Made by a program: the position numbers and the translations under genes. From contig NZ_CP031168.1 of the NCBI RefSeq assembly GCF_022354825.1, positions 6,635,501 through 6,699,500 of the forward strand: a stretch of 64,000 bases of DNA. Reading direction: 5' to 3'. Numbering within the stretch: position 1 is the stretch's first letter; every line of letters starts with the position of its first letter. The notes beneath the pieces were generated by a model that did no database searches, was not told where the DNA came from, and was given only the letters and a program-made list of their open reading frames with translations. Below are positions 1 through 9,719 of the stretch, one piece after another. Source of the stretch: Paenibacillus sp. H1-7. Its GTDB lineage: Bacteria > Bacillota > Bacilli > Paenibacillales > NBRC-103111.

Positions 1-1116
1 TTCTTCGCCGATCGCCATCAGCTTGAACGTATCTTTATCCAGCTTGGCGTTGATCCATTTGATTGCTTCCTCCGGGTGTTTGGACGCCTTAGGAATGAAG
101 CTGATCCGGTCGAACCCGGAAGAGGCGGAGATGCCCATCTTGCCGTCCTTGCCTTTCATGGCAGGGGCGTAGGCCATCTTCGCATCCGGCTGATTTTTCT
201 TCAGTGCGTCCGCTACCGTTGGCACGTCGGCCCAGTGCAGCGGAATGACGCCCGCCCGTCCGCTGGAGAACTTCTCCTTCATCGTCGCATCCTTGTTCAC
301 GCCGAATTCCTTGTCAAGCAGGCCTTGCTTGAACATATCGGTCATAAAAGCAACATATTCCTTATATCCGGGGTCCAGAACCCGGGGAGTCAGCTTGCCG
401 TTCACATCGTTATACGAATTGGCAAGCCCGAATGCGCCTGAAATATTGACTACGATGGGATCGTCGCCTTTGATGGTCATCGGAATATTTTTATCGCCGT
501 TGCCGCCCGGATCCTTCTCCTTGAACGCCTTCAAAACCGCTACCAGCTCATCCAGTGTTGTAGGCGCTTTCATCCCTACCTTGTCGAGCCAATCCTGACG
601 GAACATGAGGCTGCTTCCCGAAAAAGAAATCGCTGTCGTCGGAATCGCATACAGCTTGCCGTCCACCTTGGCCGCATCGAGTGTAGCCTGGGAAATGGAC
701 GCTTTGATGTTCGGTCCGTATTTATCGATAAGCGGACCGAGATCGGTCAGCGCTCCTTTTTTCGCATAATCGGCATAAATCGCCTTGAACTCGCTGCCGC
801 CGTTCGTCGTGATCACATCGTAAGGCTCGGAGGAAGCTATCAGCAGATTCAGCTTATCCTGCGGTTTGTCCTGAGGCAGCATATCGTATTGCACTTTATA
901 GCCTGTTTTTTCTTCAAGCAGCTTGGCGACGGGATACGTGTTGTAATCGTCCTTCTGCCAAATTTGCAGCGATTTGAGCTGCGGCTTCGCTTCCTTATTC
1001 CCTCCAGCCGAAGTACCGGAAGAAGCTCCGGATGAGTCTCCCCCTTTGGAAGAGCATGCGGCGGAAGTGAGCGTTAAGGCGGCAAGCGTAACGGCGATCC
1101 ATTTCTTTTTGTTCAT
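1..1116 (-). CDS. Extracellular sugar-binding lipoprotein of ABC transporter (partial, C-terminus outside window)
   Basis: This is the N-terminal 372 codons of an extracellular solute-binding protein; the stop lies beyond the left edge. The start at 1116 follows an AAGGAGG-type site and opens with MNKKKW, a hydrophobic stretch and the lipobox TSAACSSK, so the mature protein should be lipid-anchored outside the membrane. The Ser/Gly-rich linker after the Cys and the later SSLMFRQDWLDKVGMKAP segment are typical of family 1 sugar-binding proteins paired with LplB/LplC permeases. It is the last visible gene of a minus-strand cluster with two permeases, a kinase and a response regulator. The substrate cannot be read from sequence; an oligosaccharide is likely. 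Confidence 0.93.
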   Translation of the reverse strand, partial: MNKKKWIAVTLAALTLTSAACSSKGGDSSGASSGTSAGGNKEAKPQLKSLQIWQKDDYNTYPVAKLLEEKTGYKVQYDMLPQDKPQDKLNLLIASSEPYDVITTNGGSEFKAIYADYAKKGALTDLGPLIDKYGPNIKASISQATLDAAKVDGKLYAIPTTAISFSGSSLMFRQDWLDKVGMKAPTTLDELVAVLKAFKEKDPGGNGDKNIPMTIKGDDPIVVNISGAFGLANSYNDVNGKLTPRVLDPGYKEYVAFMTDMFKQGLLDKEFGVNKDATMKEKFSSGRAGVIPLHWADVPTVADALKKNQPDAKMAYAPAMKGKDGKMGISASSGFDRISFIPKASKHPEEAIKWINAKLDKDTFKLMAIGEE

Positions 1117-1208
1117 ATGAACCCTCCTTGAATTGTCTTCTATGGCTTCAATTTCTTAAGACCGGAATGCCGCTCAGGCGTTCCGACCCATGAAATATAA
1201 ACCTCGCA

Positions 1209-2084
1209 TCACCCTTTGACGGAGCCGATCAGCACGCCTTTGATAAAATATTTTTGCAAAAACGGGTAAACCAGCAGGATTGGCACCGTAGAAGCGATAA
1301 CTGTAGCCGCCCGTACTCCTTCAGGAGAAACATTCATCAGATCGTCGACGCTCTTGTTGACGGCCGAGGACGAGTCGGCATCCATAACGATGTCCCGCAA
1401 ATACAGCTGCAGAGGCTTGAGCGAAGGATCGTTGATATACAGCATCGGATTGAAGAAATCATTCCAATAATACACCGCATAAAACAAGGCGATTGTGGCG
1501 ATAACGGGACCGCTTAGAGGCAAAATAATGCGGAATAAGATCGTGAACGTTCGCGCCCCGTCCATTTTCGCCGAATCCTCAAGCGCCTCCGGCAAGCTCT
1601 CGTAGTAGCTTTTGATCACAAGCATATTGAACACGCTGATCACCGCAGGAAGAATTAACGACCACAAGCTGTTGATTAAGCCAAGATTTTTCATCAGCAG
1701 GTAATTCGGAATCATACCCCCGCTGAACATCATCGTGAAGACGAACAGCACCATGATAACATTCATGAAAGGCAAGTGGCGCTTCGACAGCGGGTAGGCC
1801 GTTACAGCCGTTATTAGAATCGAAAGTGCTGTTCCGATGACCGTCACCAATACAGAGATGAGAAACGATTGGATAAACTGGTTGGAGGTGACGACATAAG
1901 CCATCGTTTTCAGTTGAAAGCCTACCGGAAAAATACCGACCTTGCCCGAGACGACCGCCCACTCCTCGCTCACCGATTTGGAGAGCACATTGGCAAAGGG
2001 CAGCAGCGTGGCGACGGCCATCAAGAGCAGCACCGTATAAGAAAACAAATCCAGACCGATGTCGCCGATCGTTTTTTTACGCAT
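1209..2084 (-). CDS. Carbohydrate ABC transporter permease, LplC/MalG type
   Basis: A 291-residue inner-membrane permease that should pair with the upstream gene to form the transmembrane channel. It begins MRKKTIGDIGLDLFSY after a GGGGGAG ribosome site. The same frame is open further upstream, but those codons would overlap the end of the preceding permease, so the 2084 start is preferred. The binding-protein-dependent permease motif is seen as EALEDSAKMDGA (EAA loop), and the C-terminus LVYPFLQKYFIKGVLIGSVKG is typical of this family. About six membrane segments are visible. It lies 13 bp after the partner permease and about 90 bp before the binding protein. No ATPase gene is nearby, so a shared MsmX-type ATPase is inferred. 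Confidence 0.95.
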   Translation of the reverse strand: MRKKTIGDIGLDLFSYTVLLLMAVATLLPFANVLSKSVSEEWAVVSGKVGIFPVGFQLKTMAYVVTSNQFIQSFLISVLVTVIGTALSILITAVTAYPLSKRHLPFMNVIMVLFVFTMMFSGGMIPNYLLMKNLGLINSLWSLILPAVISVFNMLVIKSYYESLPEALEDSAKMDGARTFTILFRIILPLSGPVIATIALFYAVYYWNDFFNPMLYINDPSLKPLQLYLRDIVMDADSSSAVNKSVDDLMNVSPEGVRAATVIASTVPILLVYPFLQKYFIKGVLIGSVKG

Positions 2085-2097
2085 GAGTTCTCCCCCT

Positions 2098-3063
2098 TTA
2101 CCAAATGCTTCGGTGAAGCAGTTTTTTGCTGAACGTGTTGCCGAATACGATGAGCAGGAAGCCAACGACGGAATTGAACAAGCCGACAGCTGTGCTGAAG
2201 CTGTAGTCCATTTTACCGAGACCGACACGGTACACGTACGTCCCGATGACATCGCCGGTTTGGTAGACGACGGGGTTGTACATCGTCAAAATTTGTTCCG
2301 TTCCCGCATCGAGCAAATGCCCTATCCGCAGAATGAACATGAGGACGATCGTAGGCAAAATGCCGGGCAGTGTAATATACCACATTTGCTTGATTCTTCC
2401 CGCCCCGTCTATGGAAGCGGCTTCATATTGCTCCTGCTCGATCCCCGCAATAGCGGCGATGAAAATAATCGCGTTCCAGCCGACTTCCTTCCAGCCAGCC
2501 GTGAATACGACGACGCTGCGGAAATAATCGTTGTCCAGCAGGAACGAAATCTCCTTCATGCCGAGCCAGGCCAGAAATTGATTGACCAGCCCGCCGGAAG
2601 GCGACAAAATGTTGATGAACAATCCGGAAATGATGACCCACGATAAAAAGTGCGGCAGGTAAATGATCGTCTGCACCGTCCGCTTGAAAAACATGCGCCG
2701 GATCTCGTTCAGCAAGAGCGCCACGACGATAGGAACCGGAAACAGGAGCACGATTTTGTACACGCTGATGAGCAGTGTGTTCGTAAACACCTGGACAAAC
2801 TCCTCCGATTGCATCAGCTTGCGGAACTGCTCTAGCCCTACCCACTTACTTCCGGCTATGCCGTCGAAAATGTTGAAATCCTGAAACGCGATCACGATGC
2901 CGTACATAGGCGTGTACTTGAACAGAAGTAAAAAGATCAGGCCCGGAATCAGCAGGACGTACATCTCGATATGGCTTCGGAACAGCTTCCACCGGCTGTC
3001 CCGCTGAGCACGGGCTCTTGCCGCAGGCTTGCTGTCGATATCGGCAGCGGTTGTAGTGTTCAT
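2098..3063 (-). CDS. Carbohydrate ABC transporter permease, LplB/UgpA type
   Basis: A 321-residue membrane permease, first of the two channel subunits. After a polar N-terminus rich in Ala/Arg comes the LplB signature region MYVLLIPGLIFLLLFKYTPM followed by MYGIVIAFQDF, and the cytoplasmic EAA loop is seen as EQEQYEAASIDGAGR. Six transmembrane segments are evident. It sits downstream of a yesMN-type two-component pair, separated by 341 bp that contain a repeat element. That arrangement is common for Paenibacillus polysaccharide-fragment importers, where the two-component system induces the transporter. The start at 3063 has a GGAGGTGACG site just upstream. Confidence 0.95.
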   Translation of the reverse strand: MNTTTAADIDSKPAARARAQRDSRWKLFRSHIEMYVLLIPGLIFLLLFKYTPMYGIVIAFQDFNIFDGIAGSKWVGLEQFRKLMQSEEFVQVFTNTLLISVYKIVLLFPVPIVVALLLNEIRRMFFKRTVQTIIYLPHFLSWVIISGLFINILSPSGGLVNQFLAWLGMKEISFLLDNDYFRSVVVFTAGWKEVGWNAIIFIAAIAGIEQEQYEAASIDGAGRIKQMWYITLPGILPTIVLMFILRIGHLLDAGTEQILTMYNPVVYQTGDVIGTYVYRVGLGKMDYSFSTAVGLFNSVVGFLLIVFGNTFSKKLLHRSIW

Positions 3064-3095
3064 GTTAGCGTCACCTCCGAGTGCTTATAATACGT

Positions 3096-3318
3096 GTTTA
3101 AAAAGTTCGGTTTCAGAACCGAGAAGGTTGGACTTCCCGGCTTCGTTCAAGATTCGATGTCGAGTAGCTTCTCGTTTGACTTCGTTATGAGATAAACCTA
3201 CTTTCGAGGTATTTCGAAGATGAACGACCGCGTTAAGAAGTAGGTTTATTCGCCAATCAGAATGCCGTTCTAGTTAGCACCCGATCATTCTGATGTGGTC
3301 AAAGTGAACTTTTTAAAC
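3096..3318. repeat. MITE-like element with 13-bp terminal inverted repeats (copy 1)
   Basis: The 341-bp gap between the sensor kinase and the permease gene contains a 223-bp segment bounded by GTTTAAAAAGTTC (3096-3108) and its exact reverse complement GAACTTTTTAAAC (3306-3318). A TTATAA hexamer flanks each end (3085-3090 and 3325-3330). Inside is a 12-bp inverted repeat, ATAAACCTACTT near 3190 and AAGTAGGTTTAT near 3236, and a smaller ATCAGAATG/CATTCTGAT pair near 3255 and 3290. No coding potential is apparent. A related copy in the opposite orientation lies at 48748-48954. The remainder of the gap holds no other recognised feature. Confidence 0.75.
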
Positions 3319-3404
3319 AACTTCTTATAATGTAATTATAGGAGGTGAGGGTCATCGGCTGTAGATGGTGATTCTATGGTTTCTGGTTCAATCCTATGGA
3401 GTTT

Positions 3405-5234
3405 TCAATTCATCCGGCCAGGACGTATCGCTGTAAAGAGAACATTCACGGTCGTACCTTCACCTGGGCTGGAACGAACCGACAATCCGTATCCTTCACC
3501 CGCATATAAACGAATTCGCTCGTTCACATTGTACAGCCCGTAGGAGCTGCCTGTTCCGTCCATCCGGGTCTGCGAATGCGGCTCCGTCAGCAGCCTGGCA
3601 GCCTGCTCCTCCTCCATGCCTGCACCGTCATCCGAGACGGTGAGCAGCACATCGCTCCCTTCCCGGCGCGCTTCCACACGGATGGAGCCTTTGCCCCGCT
3701 TCGATTTGCGGATGCCGTGAAGCAGCGCATTCTCGACAATCGGCTGCAGCGTCAGCTTGGGCATCATGAAGCCCATGACTTCGGGATCGGCCTCTATGGT
3801 AAACTCGAAGCTTTGCGGGAAGCGGCTTTGCTGAATGTCTAAATACACCTTCGCCAAATCGAGCTCGTCCTCCACACTTACCATATCTCTGCCCTTGTTC
3901 AGGCTTAACCGGAAATACTTGGCCAAGGCGTCGATCATTTGACTAATATCCGTAGCCCCGCGCCCCACGGCAATCCAGTTGATCATATCGAGCGTATTGT
4001 ACAAAAAATGCGGGTTGATCTGGGCTTGCAGCGCCCGCAGCTGCGCCTCCCGCTCCTGAACTTTGGCGGCGTACGTTTCCTCCATTAGCCCTTTGACCTT
4101 GTGCATCATATGGTCGACACTCCGCTCCAGTACGTTCAGACTCCCGCCCTCGCGAACGTTGTGCTCGTCCAGGCGCTCCAGCCCTTCTCGGTGAATGGCA
4201 CGAATGACGAGCTGCACCCGCCGGTTCATGCCCCGGATGACGAAGGCAAGAAGCACGAAGACAAGGAGCAGGAACAAGACGGAAGCGCCTAGAAGGATAG
4301 CCGCTCCCGAGAACCGGTTCAGCGTCACCGCCTGCCTGGAAATTTCCCCTGCCGGCACTTCCGCAACCAGCTTCCAGTCGGTATTTTGAATCGATGTAAA
4401 CACCGTGTAATTGACTTCACCGTCTTCCAATGCCTGTTCTATTCCTTCCCGGGACTGTACTATGCGGGACAGCAGCTCCCTAGGTTCAGCCGGCTGCCCG
4501 ATTCGCGCTTTGTCCGGATGCCAAACGATCGCGCCATTTTTATCGATAATATACAGCGCATTCCGCTTGGACAGCTCGACGCGGCCTAATAAGCTCCCGA
4601 TCGTTTGCTCATTCATATCGACGATTAGTACTCCTGCGAACCGGTCGTAGTCCGCAGGATCGCGCAGCATCCGCACCGCCGAAATGACGTAGGCATCGTC
4701 GCGGTCGATATAATGCTCTTTGTACGTTTCCGTCCATACCAGAGAGCCTCCCGCTTCAAGCACATGCGGATACCAGGGCCTGCCTTTGAGCGATTCCACC
4801 GGAAAAAAATTGACTTTCTCCCCGGCATACAGCTTGGAATCGTCGACGAAGAGCCGTACCCGGAATACATTCTCGTTGTTCTCAGCAACCTCCAGCAGCG
4901 AACGCAAATTTTTCATGACATCGATCGGAAACACGGAATCGGGCTCGGCCAAATACCGGTACAGGCTGGGGCTCATAAACAGGGAGTTGGACGTATCGCG
5001 AACGCGGTCGAGCTGATATTGCAGGTTGATCCCGGTTTGCTTGATCGTCTGCAGCATCGTCCGGGTGACCTCCTGCTCCAAAATCGCCGACGATTTCTGG
5101 TAGTACGTATACAGAAGAAATCCGGCGGGAACCAATATGAACACCACATAGGCCAACAGCCAGTTTCTTGCTTCGATGATGCCGCGGAAGAGCGCCGGAA
5201 GCTGGCGGATCCATCTTGGGTACCGTTTTTTCAT
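3405..5234 (-). CDS. Sensor histidine kinase, YesM family
   Basis: A 609-residue membrane sensor kinase. A first membrane segment (about residues 25-45, LLAYVVFILVPAGFLLYTYY) and a second (about 300-330) flank an extracellular Cache-like sensor domain. A HAMP-like linker is followed by the His_kinase domain with the phospho-acceptor motif QINPHFLYNTLDMINW. The HATPase domain shows the N box PIVENALLHGI, the G1 box DDGAGM and the G2 region GLYNVNERI. It should phosphorylate the response regulator encoded 17 bp upstream. Kinases of this family usually sense oligosaccharides delivered by the neighbouring binding protein, and the adjacent LplB/LplC transporter fits that role. Confidence 0.95.
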   Translation of the reverse strand: MKKRYPRWIRQLPALFRGIIEARNWLLAYVVFILVPAGFLLYTYYQKSSAILEQEVTRTMLQTIKQTGINLQYQLDRVRDTSNSLFMSPSLYRYLAEPDSVFPIDVMKNLRSLLEVAENNENVFRVRLFVDDSKLYAGEKVNFFPVESLKGRPWYPHVLEAGGSLVWTETYKEHYIDRDDAYVISAVRMLRDPADYDRFAGVLIVDMNEQTIGSLLGRVELSKRNALYIIDKNGAIVWHPDKARIGQPAEPRELLSRIVQSREGIEQALEDGEVNYTVFTSIQNTDWKLVAEVPAGEISRQAVTLNRFSGAAILLGASVLFLLLVFVLLAFVIRGMNRRVQLVIRAIHREGLERLDEHNVREGGSLNVLERSVDHMMHKVKGLMEETYAAKVQEREAQLRALQAQINPHFLYNTLDMINWIAVGRGATDISQMIDALAKYFRLSLNKGRDMVSVEDELDLAKVYLDIQQSRFPQSFEFTIEADPEVMGFMMPKLTLQPIVENALLHGIRKSKRGKGSIRVEARREGSDVLLTVSDDGAGMEEEQAARLLTEPHSQTRMDGTGSSYGLYNVNERIRLYAGEGYGLSVRSSPGEGTTVNVLFTAIRPGRMN

Positions 5235-5251
5235 CCGAATCTAGCCCCTTC

Positions 5252-6871
5252 TTATGTCAATTGGTCCCTGTAGCCACTGGGTGTGAGCCCCGTATATTTC
5301 TTGAAAATTTTACTGAAATGGCTCGGATCTGAATAGCCGACCGCTTCGCATACCTCATAAAACTTGTACTGTGGATCGGCAAGCATTTCCTTCGCCTTCT
5401 CAATCCGGACCTTCGTCAAATATTCATATACCGTCTCTCCGGTTTCCTGCTTAAATAGCAAGCTGACATAAGTGGAGCTTAAGTAAACGCTCGCCGCCAC
5501 ATCGGTTACCGTAAGATTCTCCGCGTACCTTTGCTCCATGACCGCTCGGATGCGCTCGATCACGTTGCGGGCTTTGCCGCTCCGCTTTTCTTGAATCCGC
5601 TTGCAAACGTCGAGCAGATGCTGCTCCAGCAGCAGCCGGACATCACGAATCGTTTCCTGTTTATGAATGCGGCTCCACAGCTCCGTCTCCTTCTTCTCCA
5701 GCTCCCTGTCATGTATGTTCAGCTCCAGCAGCAGCCGATTCGACATAAGAATCAGCTCCAGCGAGAAAATACGCCCGTAGTGGAAGCCGTCCTTGCGGTT
5801 TCGCGCCACCCTCTCGAACCAGACGTCCAGCTCGCGGAGCAGCGGCTCCGGCTCGGCCGCCTTTAGCGCCGACAAAAACCGTTCGTCCTGAGACATATCG
5901 AACCGGTAAGGGCTGTCTTCATCCGTTTCCAGACTATCCATAGTGATGATGCGGTTTTTGCCCAAATACCATTTCCGGTCGGCGGCCTCCCTTGCCTGTG
6001 TGTACGACAGCGGCAGAGCGGTAAGCTTATGCACCGGCTCTCCTACGCCGATAGTGACGCTGATTTTCAGCCAACGGGCCAAATTGTCGCGTATCTCCTC
6101 GGCCAGCAGGAACAATTGATCTTCCAGCCCGTCCTGTCCGTGCTCCCCGTACACGATGCCGACATACTCGCCGCTGCGGTTCTCAAAGGCGTATCCGTCC
6201 ATATAGCGGGCGATCAGCTCCCCGCACACATTCATTACGGCATAGGCCAGCAGCTGCTTATCCCGTTCGGAGCGCACCTCGACCACATCCGCGCTGTCGT
6301 CGATCTGCACGATTATTACCCAGTAAGAAGCTTCCGCAGGCAGCTTAAGGCCAAGAAAATCAAGCCGGTCCTGTATACGCAGCGGCTGTCCGACCCCGTC
6401 ACGGATTATGGACATGAGAAATTTCTCTCTTAGCAGCGGCATGCTCTGCGTCAGCTTCACCTGCATATCGGCGATGAGATTCCGCTCCCGCCGCTCCTCC
6501 TCCAGCTCACGGGTCACACGCTTCACAACCGTTTCGAGCTCCTGCATATTGACCGGCTTAAAAATATAATCGATCGCATTCACCTGAAGCGCCGATTTCA
6601 AATAGTCCGCATCGTCATGTCCGCTGACAAATACGATCTTGGTATGCGGATATTTGTCGCGAATTTCCGTCGACATCCGGATACCGTCCATATGAAGCAT
6701 CCGAACGTCCGTCAGCACGATGTCCGGCTTGACGCGCTCGACCGTCTGCAGCCCCGTCAGCCCGTCATCCGCCTCATCCACCACCTCGATATCGAAATCG
6801 CTCCAGCGAAAATAATGACGAAGACCGTAACGGACATGAGGCTCGTCGTCCACGATGACAAGTGTATACAT
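5252..6871 (-). CDS. Response regulator with AraC-type HTH, YesN family
   Basis: A 539-residue transcription factor. The receiver domain (about 1-125) has the acidic pair VDDEP, the phospho-acceptor Asp at about residue 55 in VLTDVRM, and the conserved Lys in FKPVNM. A long central linker is followed by a C-terminal pair of AraC helix-turn-helix motifs (VTDVAASVYLSSTYVSLLFK, then VCEAVGYSDPSHFSKIFKKY), which end the protein. It is the first gene of the run and lies 17 bp before the YesM kinase, so the two are very probably co-transcribed. It should activate the sugar ABC transporter encoded downstream. Its own promoter must lie in 6872-7090, where I see no clear consensus. Confidence 0.95.
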   Translation of the reverse strand: MYTLVIVDDEPHVRYGLRHYFRWSDFDIEVVDEADDGLTGLQTVERVKPDIVLTDVRMLHMDGIRMSTEIRDKYPHTKIVFVSGHDDADYLKSALQVNAIDYIFKPVNMQELETVVKRVTRELEEERRERNLIADMQVKLTQSMPLLREKFLMSIIRDGVGQPLRIQDRLDFLGLKLPAEASYWVIIVQIDDSADVVEVRSERDKQLLAYAVMNVCGELIARYMDGYAFENRSGEYVGIVYGEHGQDGLEDQLFLLAEEIRDNLARWLKISVTIGVGEPVHKLTALPLSYTQAREAADRKWYLGKNRIITMDSLETDEDSPYRFDMSQDERFLSALKAAEPEPLLRELDVWFERVARNRKDGFHYGRIFSLELILMSNRLLLELNIHDRELEKKETELWSRIHKQETIRDVRLLLEQHLLDVCKRIQEKRSGKARNVIERIRAVMEQRYAENLTVTDVAASVYLSSTYVSLLFKQETGETVYEYLTKVRIEKAKEMLADPQYKFYEVCEAVGYSDPSHFSKIFKKYTGLTPSGYRDQLT

Positions 6872-7090
6872 GCAATACCGGCCCCCTTCATTTATGATAG
6901 ATACCCCAAGTAAAGCACAGGCACCGGCAAAAGAAAACTGTCATTAATAGGAATAGCCCCGGAGGACGAGCCTCCAGGGACGGATCGGATTTTAGTAGCA
7001 AAATGCGGCCAGCCGCGTCATGCCATGATGCGATTTACCTTTCACGTGGTGACCCCGGCTCATCGCTGTGAGGCGGGTGAGGAACCACTT

Positions 7091-8512
7091 TTACTCATTT
7101 TCCTCATCATAGGTGACATGGCCGGCGGCAACCGTGACCCCGCCGTCCGCCTGACCCGGCCGCTCGCCGAGCCATGCGCCCTGCTCTATGAGCTTGCTTT
7201 GGAGCTCCCGAATCGGAATATCGCGGAAGCCTCCGCCCGTTACGCTCAGCATCGCCGCCGCCGTTCCCGCCGCCTGCCCCATGGCAAAGCAATTCGGCAT
7301 CACCCTGAGCGAGCCCTGCACCGGCCTATCGGAGGAGACCGAGCGCCCGGCCACGATCAGATTGGACTTGCCCTGCGGCAGCATGCAGCGGTACGGTACG
7401 CCGTGCGACTGCCCTTTCGGCAAATGCTTGATCGTCATCGTACTCGTCGCATTCGCCAAATGAATATCGATGAAATAGGAGTTTCTCGCGATATCGTCCT
7501 CGAATGTGCGCATGGACAGGAAGTCGTCCACTACCAGCGTATAGTCGCCGGCGATGCGCCGCGTCTCCCGGATTCCGATCTGATCGCCGGAATGAACGAG
7601 ATGAGCGTTCTCGAAGCCGGGAACATACTTGCGCAAGAAGCGGATTTGCGTCTCGATCAGCCTGCGCCCCTCTACCGCGGCACGGGTTAAATCCTCCGCC
7701 TTCGAGCCGTCGATGCCGAAGATATGGCCGAAGTTAAAGCCGGCCACCGTATCGGATATCCAGGCGATGCCGGAAATGCGCTTGCGCCCGTCCGGCAGGT
7801 CGCCGTTTTGCTGCGCCTCTACGATCGTCTTCTCCAGCTGCCCGCCTTGGCCCGTTTCTTGGATGAACCGGTCGAAGCGGCTTTTATCCGCCCCCGTGAC
7901 TACGTAGCACATGGTGCCCGGCTGCAGCTCGCCCTCCTCGCCGCCTACCTGGAACGGCACACCGGCAAGTGCTGCCAAATCGGCGTCGCCCGTAGCGTCG
8001 ATATACAGCTTCGCCTGAACGACGGATCGGCCGGTCTTGTTGCTGATGACAAGCCCTTGAATCCGGTCCCCGTCCAGCAGCACCTGATCCGCGAACGTGT
8101 GGAACAGCAGCTTCGCCCCGCTCGCCAGCACGGCATCGTCGTAGACGCGCTTCAGCGTTTCCACATCGATCGGAACCCAATCGAGCCGATCCTTGTAGCG
8201 GTTCAGGAAATCCGCTCCCGCCGCCTGCTTCATCCGCTCGAGCAGATCAAGGCCGATGCCGCGGATTACCGGCTTTTCTCCATCCGTGTAGGGACAAAAC
8301 GCAGGCACGAGCGCTGCCGTACCCATCCCTCCCAAATAGCCTCTTTGCTCGATAAGCAGTGTATCCGCTCCGTTGCGGGCCGCTGCCATAGCCGCCGCTA
8401 TTCCGGTCGGCCCGCCTCCTACCACTACGACATCCGGCGTATAGGATACCGGAAGCTGCTGGGACGGAACGGTCATCGTATTCAAAGACTTTCCATTGGC
8501 TGAAATAGACAT
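7091..8512 (-). CDS. FAD-dependent oxidoreductase (FAD_oxidored family)
   Basis: A 473-residue flavoprotein. Near residue 30 is the dinucleotide-binding motif DVVVVGGGPTGIAAAMAAAR, ending about 20 residues later in an acidic Glu (LLIEQRG), typical for FAD binding. YIDATGDADLAALAG in the middle is the second FAD-contact motif of this family. The start has a good AAGGAGG site. It is divergent from a LacI-type regulator whose start is about 160 bp away, so control by that regulator is plausible. Members of this family often sit in carbohydrate loci, but the substrate is unknown. A near-palindrome GGAACTAGTTTC at 8577-8588 lies in the shared promoter region and could be an operator. Confidence 0.88.
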   Translation of the reverse strand: MSISANGKSLNTMTVPSQQLPVSYTPDVVVVGGGPTGIAAAMAAARNGADTLLIEQRGYLGGMGTAALVPAFCPYTDGEKPVIRGIGLDLLERMKQAAGADFLNRYKDRLDWVPIDVETLKRVYDDAVLASGAKLLFHTFADQVLLDGDRIQGLVISNKTGRSVVQAKLYIDATGDADLAALAGVPFQVGGEEGELQPGTMCYVVTGADKSRFDRFIQETGQGGQLEKTIVEAQQNGDLPDGRKRISGIAWISDTVAGFNFGHIFGIDGSKAEDLTRAAVEGRRLIETQIRFLRKYVPGFENAHLVHSGDQIGIRETRRIAGDYTLVVDDFLSMRTFEDDIARNSYFIDIHLANATSTMTIKHLPKGQSHGVPYRCMLPQGKSNLIVAGRSVSSDRPVQGSLRVMPNCFAMGQAAGTAAAMLSVTGGGFRDIPIRELQSKLIEQGAWLGERPGQADGGVTVAAGHVTYDEENE

Positions 8513-8675
8513 TGTAAGATCCTCCTTAGACCCGGCTTGGGGTGCTGATACTTACATTATAGTAAGCCGTACGGAGGGAACTAGTTTCACTTTAGTTTAA
8601 CTTATCATTCACTTGCATCGGGGAAACGTGATACGATGGAAGAACAATCATCGGGATTACGAGGAGGGGGCGTAT

Positions 8676-9719
8676 ATGCCTGTCCGCAAAACAGTGACGC
8701 TGAAATCGTTGGCAAAGGAGCTCGGATTGACGGTACAGACCGTCTCCAAGGCTCTCAAGGGAAAGCCGGGGATGTCCGAAGCGACCCGCCAGCTGATCGT
8801 CCGGACGGCTGAACAAGCGGGCTACTACACTAGAGAGCAAATCCGCAGCCTGAGGCTGCAGCATATTGCTCCTTATCCGTTGGAGCGGCAGCGCTTCCTT
8901 CTTGTGCAGACCGAAGAATCGGTCAACTACAACCGCCTGCTGCTGGAAGGTCTGCATGAACGATTCGCTTCCTTCGGCCATCAGATCGATACGCTGCTGC
9001 TGCCCAAAACGATCGGCGAAAGAGCGATGGCGCGATGGCTTGAGGAGCATGAAGTACAATACGCCGACGGCATTTTTATAGCGCCGAGCATCGTGCCGAA
9101 AGCTTGGGAGAGACCGCTCTTCGAGCTTGCCATGCCGCGGATTCTGCTCAGCTTCCCTCCACCCGGAACGCGGCTTGATAGCGTCATTTGGGATGTGTAC
9201 GAAGCAACGTACCAATCGGTCGCCTATTTGCGGAGCATTGGCCACTCGAGCATCATGTATGTCGGAGACATCCATGTACAGCGGGGGTTTGCTCTTCGCT
9301 GGCAGGCTTTTTGCCAAGCTATGAGCGAGTACGGCACAGCCGTCGATCCTGCGAAGCATTCGACGTCTCCGCGCCAATCGCACACGGATTGGCTGGAGGA
9401 CTTGAAGGAGAAGTGGAGGCGCTGGAAGCCGACAGCAATCATTTGCGGCATCGACAGCGAGGTGCCGTTAGTGTACAAGCTCTGCTCGGAGCTTGGGCTG
9501 CGGGTGCCGGAGGATGTGTCGCTGATCGGCTTCCTGAACGAGCAGACCGGGAGCAGTCCCCTGCCGCCTTTTACACGCCCGCTTCTGCCGATCCGCGAAA
9601 CCGGCTACCGTGCCGCAGACCGGATGCTGTGGCGGATCGCCAACCCTACGCTTCCCTTTGAGCATATCCGCATTCAATGCGAGATGCATATCGGCAGCAC
9701 AACAAGGCCGGTCGATTGA
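8676..9719 (+). CDS. LacI family transcriptional regulator
   Basis: A 347-residue DNA-binding repressor. The start at 8676 follows GAGGAGGGGG and gives an N-terminal LacI helix-turn-helix (TLKSLAKELGLTVQTVSKAL, then KGKPGMSEATR); an ATG further upstream has no ribosome site. The rest resembles a periplasmic-binding-protein-like effector domain, with segments such as YRSIGHSSIMYVGD and DVSLIGF. It probably senses a sugar or derivative and controls the divergent oxidoreductase or itself. The stop codon lies inside a perfect 9-bp-stem hairpin (9705-9726), so the coding end and the terminator overlap. Confidence 0.93.
   Translation: MPVRKTVTLKSLAKELGLTVQTVSKALKGKPGMSEATRQLIVRTAEQAGYYTREQIRSLRLQHIAPYPLERQRFLLVQTEESVNYNRLLLEGLHERFASFGHQIDTLLLPKTIGERAMARWLEEHEVQYADGIFIAPSIVPKAWERPLFELAMPRILLSFPPPGTRLDSVIWDVYEATYQSVAYLRSIGHSSIMYVGDIHVQRGFALRWQAFCQAMSEYGTAVDPAKHSTSPRQSHTDWLEDLKEKWRRWKPTAIICGIDSEVPLVYKLCSELGLRVPEDVSLIGFLNEQTGSSPLPPFTRPLLPIRETGYRAADRMLWRIANPTLPFEHIRIQCEMHIGSTTRPVD

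Noticed and set aside
1962..2252. N-terminal extension of the permease at 1209-2084
   Set aside because: The extra codons overlap the 3' end of the preceding permease gene and a strong ribosome site precedes the internal ATG at 2084.
6872..7090. Promoter or operator between the response regulator and the oxidoreductase
   Set aside because: No convincing -35/-10 pair or dyad stood out; only short chance inverted repeats were seen.
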